Below, one piece after another: positions 7,946-11,765 of a stretch of DNA of 11,765 nt (position 1 is its first letter; every line of letters begins with the position of its first letter). Source of the stretch: an uncultured Bacteroidota bacterium (lineage in GTDB: Bacteria > Bacteroidota > Bacteroidia > Bacteroidales > SZUA-534); contig CALCFP010000203.1 in assembly GCA_937900725.1 (NCBI GenBank), forward strand, positions 1 through 11,765, in the 5' to 3' direction. The notes below the pieces were generated by a model. That model saw only the letters and a list, made by a program, of their open reading frames with translations, was not told where the DNA came from and did not search any database. The position numbers and the translations under genes were made by a program.

Positions 7946-8521
7946 ATGCTTCCATTAGATAAATATAAAATTGTCCTTGCATCAAAATCGCCACGTCGCC
8001 AGGAACTGTTGAAGGCAATAGTTCCAGAATTTTCAGTAGTGTTGCGCGATACAAAGGAATCTTATCCCGAAGGTTTGCACGAAGGCCAGATAGTGGAATA
8101 TTTGGCGAAACTTAAAGCCGACGCTTTTGCAGGCGAACTTGCCGATGACCAGATTCTTATAACATCAGACACAATTGTGTGGGTTGACGGAAAGGTATTG
8201 GGGAAACCAGCCGACAGGGAAGATGCAATTGCAATGCTCCGTCAGTTGTCGGGACGCAGACACTCTGTGTTTACAGGCGTCGGCATCACGACCAATGCCA
8301 GGCAGCGTGTGTTTAGCGATGTCACATATGTGCATTTCAAGCAACTGACCGATGCCGAGATAGAGTATTATGTTGACAATTACAAGCCTTACGACAAGGC
8401 AGGAGCCTACGGCATTCAGGAATGGATAGGCTATGTAGGCGTGACAAAAATTGACGGGTCATATTTCAATGTTATGGGGCTGCCAGTGCAAAAATTGTAC
8501 GAAGAACTGAAAGAGTTTTAG
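7946..8521 (+). CDS. maf: Maf family nucleotide pyrophosphatase (YhdE-like, dTTP/UTP type)
   Basis: Maf proteins hydrolyse nucleoside triphosphates, including non-canonical ones, to the monophosphate and pyrophosphate. They were first known as septum-formation inhibitors. The 191-residue protein has the full family pattern: 'LASKSPRR' (11-18) for phosphate binding, 'SDTIV' (74-78) with the catalytic Asp75, 'LGKP', 'LSGRRHSVFTGV' (101-112), 'DKAGAYGIQ' (150-158) and 'GSYFNVMGLP'. The 'KAGAYGIQ' motif is typical of the YhdE (dTTP/UTP) subgroup rather than the YceF subgroup. Length is normal. It begins 11 bases after the ABC protein and is probably the last gene of that transcript. Its role in keeping nucleotides clean fits next to ung. 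Confidence 0.95.
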   Translation: MLPLDKYKIVLASKSPRRQELLKAIVPEFSVVLRDTKESYPEGLHEGQIVEYLAKLKADAFAGELADDQILITSDTIVWVDGKVLGKPADREDAIAMLRQLSGRRHSVFTGVGITTNARQRVFSDVTYVHFKQLTDAEIEYYVDNYKPYDKAGAYGIQEWIGYVGVTKIDGSYFNVMGLPVQKLYEELKEF

Positions 8522-8528
8522 CGTATAT

Positions 8529-8567
8529 CGCCAAAGACATGAAATATTTTCAAAATATTGGCGTTTG
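8529..8567 (+). terminator. Weak candidate terminator or folded element after maf
   Basis: CGCCAA (8529-8534) can pair with TTGGCG (8558-8563), followed by the short T-rich stretch TTTG. Inside lies a competing AT-rich palindrome, AATATTTT-C-AAAATATT (8543-8559), which would use some of the same bases. The loop is long and there is no solid T-run, so termination here is uncertain. The next 100 bases before the DUF4270 gene hold no gene. Confidence 0.3.
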
Positions 8568-8602
8568 TTAGATTAATGTAGTTATTTTGCCATGATTTGC
8601 AG

Positions 8603-8622
8603 ACTTTGCCTTCGCGCAAAGT
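8603..8622 (+). repeat. Perfect inverted repeat upstream of the DUF4270 gene
   Basis: ACTTTGC (8603-8609) and GCAAAGT (8616-8622) form a perfect 7-bp stem with a 6-base loop. It lies 45 bases before the chosen start at 8667, so it could be an operator or a leader hairpin. No T-run follows, which argues against a terminator. Confidence 0.35.
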
Positions 8623-8666
8623 GGCAAACAGAAACAAACAGAACGAAATCCTATATGGGTATATAT

Positions 8667-10028
8667 ATGAAATTTCGCAAATTATTGTTAGCCAGTGTGG
8701 TCGTTACGCTATTTGTGACGTGCGACCGCACAGGTGATTCGTACATTGTAGGTGATGTGTTCACCGATACAAGAGCAGTGCTTGGTTATGTCGACTCATT
8801 TTCATTACAGTTGTCGACAATAAGGCTTGACAGTTTTGTCACGTCTGGCTATAGCGACATATTCATAGGTCATTTCAAGGATGAAGTAGTGGGAAATGTG
8901 ACAACGGAAACGTATATTCCAATAAATATCGCTTCGCATACAACCATAGAGGAAGAGGATATATATGACAGTATTGTGATATGTTTCAAGCCTAAAGGCA
9001 ATTGGCTGGGTGATACGGTTCAGCCGAAGGAAATCAAGATATATGAGGTTTTGGAAGAGATAAAGCCAAGAGAAATTGCTGAGCAGCAAATGATGTTTAA
9101 CCACCAAAGTCTGAAATATAGCGACAAGGAATTGGCTACAGTAAGGATAGAACCTAATCCAAAAGTTGGGTTGGTGTCATGGGCGCGAATGTCGGACAGC
9201 CTCGGGCAAAAATGGTTTGACATGGTGAAAAACGCAGATGACGCAATGTTCGACAACATCTATTTCGAACAATTCTTCTATGGAATATGCATTGTTCCAC
9301 AAACCACAGATTATACATGGGGACTTGATTTCTACAGTAATAACGAAAATGCTCTATATTCAACAGAATGGCTTATAGAGGATGCAATGGAGTTTGAAAT
9401 AAGGCTTCATTACCGAAAGTCGGGCGATGATGAAGACGATTCGTTCATGACTTTCATTGCAAAGCCTAATTCATTTCAGTTTACGCATTTCGTAAATGAT
9501 AGAAGCGGTACGGCATTTGAAAATCTTGAGATTGACGGAGGTAGAGTCTATTCGCAAGAAAGCAATAACATGTCTTATATACAAACAGGAAGTGGCATGG
9601 CTTTAAGAATTGACTTCCCGACACTTGCAAGTATTCAATCGGCATCGGAATATATGAGTGTGGTGGATGCCCGTTTGGTTATCAGACCACATGACTATTC
9701 ATATGACGATGCATATAGATTGCCAACGATGTTGTATTTGGCATTGACCGATGAATCGAATGATTTGTTTGGCAACTTGTCTGACATTACAGGCAATATG
9801 GTGGCTTCTCCTGTATATACAGATGTGTCGACAGGCGACCCGTTTTATGATTTTTCGGTTTTGCCGTTTGTTAAGAATTATCTTAAAAACACAATAGACA
9901 ATTCAATGTCGATAGTTGTGCTCCCATCAAATGCCGAGAATTCTACGGATTTTAGGCGGCTTGTAGTTGATGATAATACAAAATTCGGAGAGAATATACA
10001 ATTGCAAATCTACTACACAACCTATTAA
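8667..10028 (+). CDS. DUF4270 family lipoprotein
   Basis: This protein resembles the DUF4270 family, found in Bacteroidota and of unknown function. From the ATG at 8667 it has 453 residues, starting with a lipoprotein signal peptide (basic MKFRK, hydrophobic core, lipobox ending FVTC, Cys19, then Asp). The frame is open upstream to an ATG at 8592, but starts there or at 8655 would put extra residues (25 or 4) before a well-formed signal peptide, so 8667 is preferred. Family-like features are 'DSFSLQLSTIRLDSFVTSG' early, 'IFIGHFKDEVVG', 'YDSIVICFKPKGNWLGDTVQPKEIKIYEV', and a mature part rich in beta strands and acidic residues. The C-terminus 'IQLQIYYTTY' looks like a final strand. It is followed after 15 bases by an outer-membrane barrel gene, so the two may act together at the outer membrane; that is inference. 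Confidence 0.85.
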   Translation: MKFRKLLLASVVVTLFVTCDRTGDSYIVGDVFTDTRAVLGYVDSFSLQLSTIRLDSFVTSGYSDIFIGHFKDEVVGNVTTETYIPINIASHTTIEEEDIYDSIVICFKPKGNWLGDTVQPKEIKIYEVLEEIKPREIAEQQMMFNHQSLKYSDKELATVRIEPNPKVGLVSWARMSDSLGQKWFDMVKNADDAMFDNIYFEQFFYGICIVPQTTDYTWGLDFYSNNENALYSTEWLIEDAMEFEIRLHYRKSGDDEDDSFMTFIAKPNSFQFTHFVNDRSGTAFENLEIDGGRVYSQESNNMSYIQTGSGMALRIDFPTLASIQSASEYMSVVDARLVIRPHDYSYDDAYRLPTMLYLALTDESNDLFGNLSDITGNMVASPVYTDVSTGDPFYDFSVLPFVKNYLKNTIDNSMSIVVLPSNAENSTDFRRLVVDDNTKFGENIQLQIYYTTY

Positions 10029-10043
10029 CAGTATTTTAAGCCA

Positions 10044-11297
10044 ATGATTCGTTTGTTAAAAATATCAATGTTGTTATTACTTGTGTTAGTGATAAATATT
10101 GCACTTGCACAAAACAATACCATTTCACCATATTCTAAATACGGCATAGGCTTGTATGAACAGGCTGGCTTAGGCCGAAATATGTCAATGTGTGGCACAG
10201 GAATCGCCTTGAAATCAAGACAGTTTGCAAACAATATCAATCCTGCATCATATTCATCTCTTGATTCCACCATGGTGTTGTTTGACATTGGCGTACATAT
10301 GGACTATGAATATATAGAGACACATTTGGAGTCAGGCGACAAACTCAACGGCAATATATCTTATTTCGCCCTTACAATGGCCCCAAACAATAGAATGGGA
10401 ATATCATTCGGAATTATGCCTTATACAAGTGTAGGGTACACCATAGTTACATCAGAATATATATCGGGTGGTGGAGAAGATAAGTACATTTCACAAGTAG
10501 AAGGTCTAGGTGGACTGACAAAGGTTTATTTGGGAGCAGGCTACAATTTGTTCAAGAATACGTCTTTGGGTATTAACGGAACCGTATTGTTTGGTCCGAA
10601 GACCGAAAGACAGACAATACAGATGCCTTATAATGCACCATTTTCAGTATATGTTGAAAATACTGATTATTATGTTGGCGGAAAACTGGATTTTGGCTTC
10701 CAGCACAATTTTGAATTGTCGAAGGATAAGGATTTGACTATTGGCGGCATTTTCAGCACTCCAGGCATAGTGCGTTGTGACAGGACCGAATTGGAAACAA
10801 ATACTTTTTATCAAATAGGTTTGATAGATACAGTTTATTATGATGACGATGACGCTGATAGGTACATTAATCTTCCGGCTACGTTTGGAGCGGGGGTTTC
10901 ATACAGGTCAGGTCGATTGACGTTGTCTGGCGATTTCAATTACAATCCACTTTCAAGTTTGGATGTTGACGACAAGCGTTCAAAATTGCTTGACAATAAA
11001 TCGTTCAGTTTCGGATGCGAGTACATACCCGACCGGTTGGGACGTAACTATGATTTGGTGTTCCGTGGCGGAGCCGCCTATGAAACAGGAATATGCAAAA
11101 TTGACCATTATACACTTAATTCTTTTCGTGTTTCTGCCGGTGTCGGATTTCGTATCAGGTCAATACGTTTTAATACGTATTGTATGTACAAGCGCCAAGG
11201 AACTCGCGACAATTTGCTGGTGCTTGACCAGTCGTTGCGTTTCGGACTCAATATCACTTATGTCGATTACTGGTTCCAAAAACGTCGGTTCTACTAA
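10044..11297 (+). CDS. Predicted outer-membrane beta-barrel protein (FadL/OMPP1-like)
   Basis: This 417-residue protein starts with a signal peptide cleaved by signal peptidase I (hydrophobic core, then ALA|Q, about residue 22/23). The mature start, 'SPYSKYGIGLYEQAGLGRNMSMCGTGIAL' followed by 'NINPASYSSLDS', is the pattern of Bacteroidota outer-membrane proteins loosely related to the FadL/OMPP1 transport family. The rest alternates short polar turns with aromatic strands and closes with an aromatic-rich strand (YVDYWF) and terminal Tyr. It probably sits in the outer membrane as a barrel; substrate and function are unknown. It starts 15 bases after the DUF4270 gene, and its stop codon overlaps the rnhB start by one base (TAATG), so the three genes are probably co-transcribed and the last two translationally coupled. 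The barrel call is fairly sure; FadL kinship is tentative. Confidence 0.75.
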   Translation: MIRLLKISMLLLLVLVINIALAQNNTISPYSKYGIGLYEQAGLGRNMSMCGTGIALKSRQFANNINPASYSSLDSTMVLFDIGVHMDYEYIETHLESGDKLNGNISYFALTMAPNNRMGISFGIMPYTSVGYTIVTSEYISGGGEDKYISQVEGLGGLTKVYLGAGYNLFKNTSLGINGTVLFGPKTERQTIQMPYNAPFSVYVENTDYYVGGKLDFGFQHNFELSKDKDLTIGGIFSTPGIVRCDRTELETNTFYQIGLIDTVYYDDDDADRYINLPATFGAGVSYRSGRLTLSGDFNYNPLSSLDVDDKRSKLLDNKSFSFGCEYIPDRLGRNYDLVFRGGAAYETGICKIDHYTLNSFRVSAGVGFRIRSIRFNTYCMYKRQGTRDNLLVLDQSLRFGLNITYVDYWFQKRRFY

Positions 11298-11765
11298 TGC
11301 TCGAACTTAATTTCAGCGGTTGCGCATTGGAGGCAGGGTGCGATGAGGCAGGACGAGGCTGTCTTGCTGGACCAGTTTTTGCCGCCGCGGTTATATTGCC
11401 CGATGGCTTTTCAAACTGTATCTTGAACGATTCGAAGCAGATGACCGAAAAGAACCGCTATCTGTTGCGCGAAGTAATCTATAAGGAGGCCTTGGCCTAT
11501 GCTGTGGCTAGTCTCGATGCCCAAGCCATTGACGAGATAAATATTCTCAACGCCTCAATCAAATCAATGCATCTGGCACTTGACCAATTAAGCGTTAGGC
11601 CAGAGTTCATTATTGTTGACGGCAATAGGTTCAAGCCATATAATGATGTCAGATACCAGACTATCGTAAAGGGTGACGGCAAGTATATGTCGATAGCGGC
11701 AGCATCGGTCCTTGCCAAGACTTGCCGTGACGATTATATGAAGCAGATTGCGGCCGAATTTCCTG
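11297..11765 (+). CDS. rnhB: Ribonuclease HII (3' partial)
   Basis: RNase HII cuts the RNA strand of RNA-DNA hybrids and nicks at single ribonucleotides in DNA. The first 156 residues are present; the window ends inside the gene (full length usually about 200). The N-terminal motif 'CDEAGRGCLAGPVFAAAVILP' gives the metal ligands Asp16 and Glu17. 'NDSKQMTEKNR' follows, then 'FIIVDGN' (Asp108), 'IVKGDGKYMSIAAASVLAK' and 'TCRDDYM' (Asp145), completing the DEDD set. The ATG at 11297 overlaps the stop of the upstream barrel gene by one base and places the motif at the usual distance from the N-terminus, so the start is well supported. The gene functions in genome maintenance; its link to the two envelope genes upstream is probably only shared transcription. 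Confidence 0.96.
   Translation, partial: MLELNFSGCALEAGCDEAGRGCLAGPVFAAAVILPDGFSNCILNDSKQMTEKNRYLLREVIYKEALAYAVASLDAQAIDEINILNASIKSMHLALDQLSVRPEFIIVDGNRFKPYNDVRYQTIVKGDGKYMSIAAASVLAKTCRDDYMKQIAAEFP

Noticed and set aside
8564..8589. Possible promoter TTTG (8564-8567) with TTATTTTG (8582-8589) before the DUF4270 gene
   Set aside because: The spacer is only 14 bases and the second box does not match TAnnTTTG fully, so it does not meet the Bacteroidota promoter pattern.

Overview
The window looks like chromosomal DNA of a Bacteroidales-type member of the Bacteroidota (gut or rumen style). The main signs are a SusC/SusD glycan-uptake pair, Bacteroidota-specific lipoprotein families (DUF1735-type and DUF4270), lipoprotein signal peptides with acidic residues after the cysteine, a candidate TAnnTTTG promoter, and no clear Shine-Dalgarno sequences. 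All real genes lie on the plus strand. I see no RNA gene, CRISPR array, insertion sequence or phage gene.

Positions 1-5687 hold the end of a polysaccharide utilization locus. It consists of the C-terminal three quarters of a SusC TonB-dependent transporter, a SusD-like lipoprotein broken by a one-base frameshift, and a surface glycan-binding lipoprotein of the DUF1735/DUF5627 type with an apparent CBM4/9-like module inserted in it. Together they would capture a glycan on the cell surface and pass it through the outer membrane. No glycoside hydrolase, sensor or regulator is visible, so the substrate cannot be fixed; the CBM-like module hints at a xylan-like polymer. A strong intrinsic terminator (5707-5740) closes the locus.

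Positions 5775-8521 hold a housekeeping-like cluster. After a candidate promoter come ung (uracil-DNA glycosylase, broken by an apparent 13-base deletion), a soluble ModF-like double-ATPase protein, and maf (nucleotide pyrophosphatase). Gaps are 4 and 11 bases, so these are probably one transcript. Ung and Maf both guard DNA against wrong or modified nucleotides; the ABC protein has no recognisable partner here.

Positions 8667-11765 hold a DUF4270 lipoprotein, a predicted outer-membrane beta-barrel protein and the start of rnhB (RNase HII, cut by the window end). They are tightly packed, with a 15-base gap and then a stop/start overlap.

I do not see an undescribed multi-gene system. The points most worth checking are the two frameshifted conserved genes about 3 kb apart, the complementary loss of catalytic motifs in the two halves of the ABC protein, and the CBM-like insertion in the glycan-binding lipoprotein.
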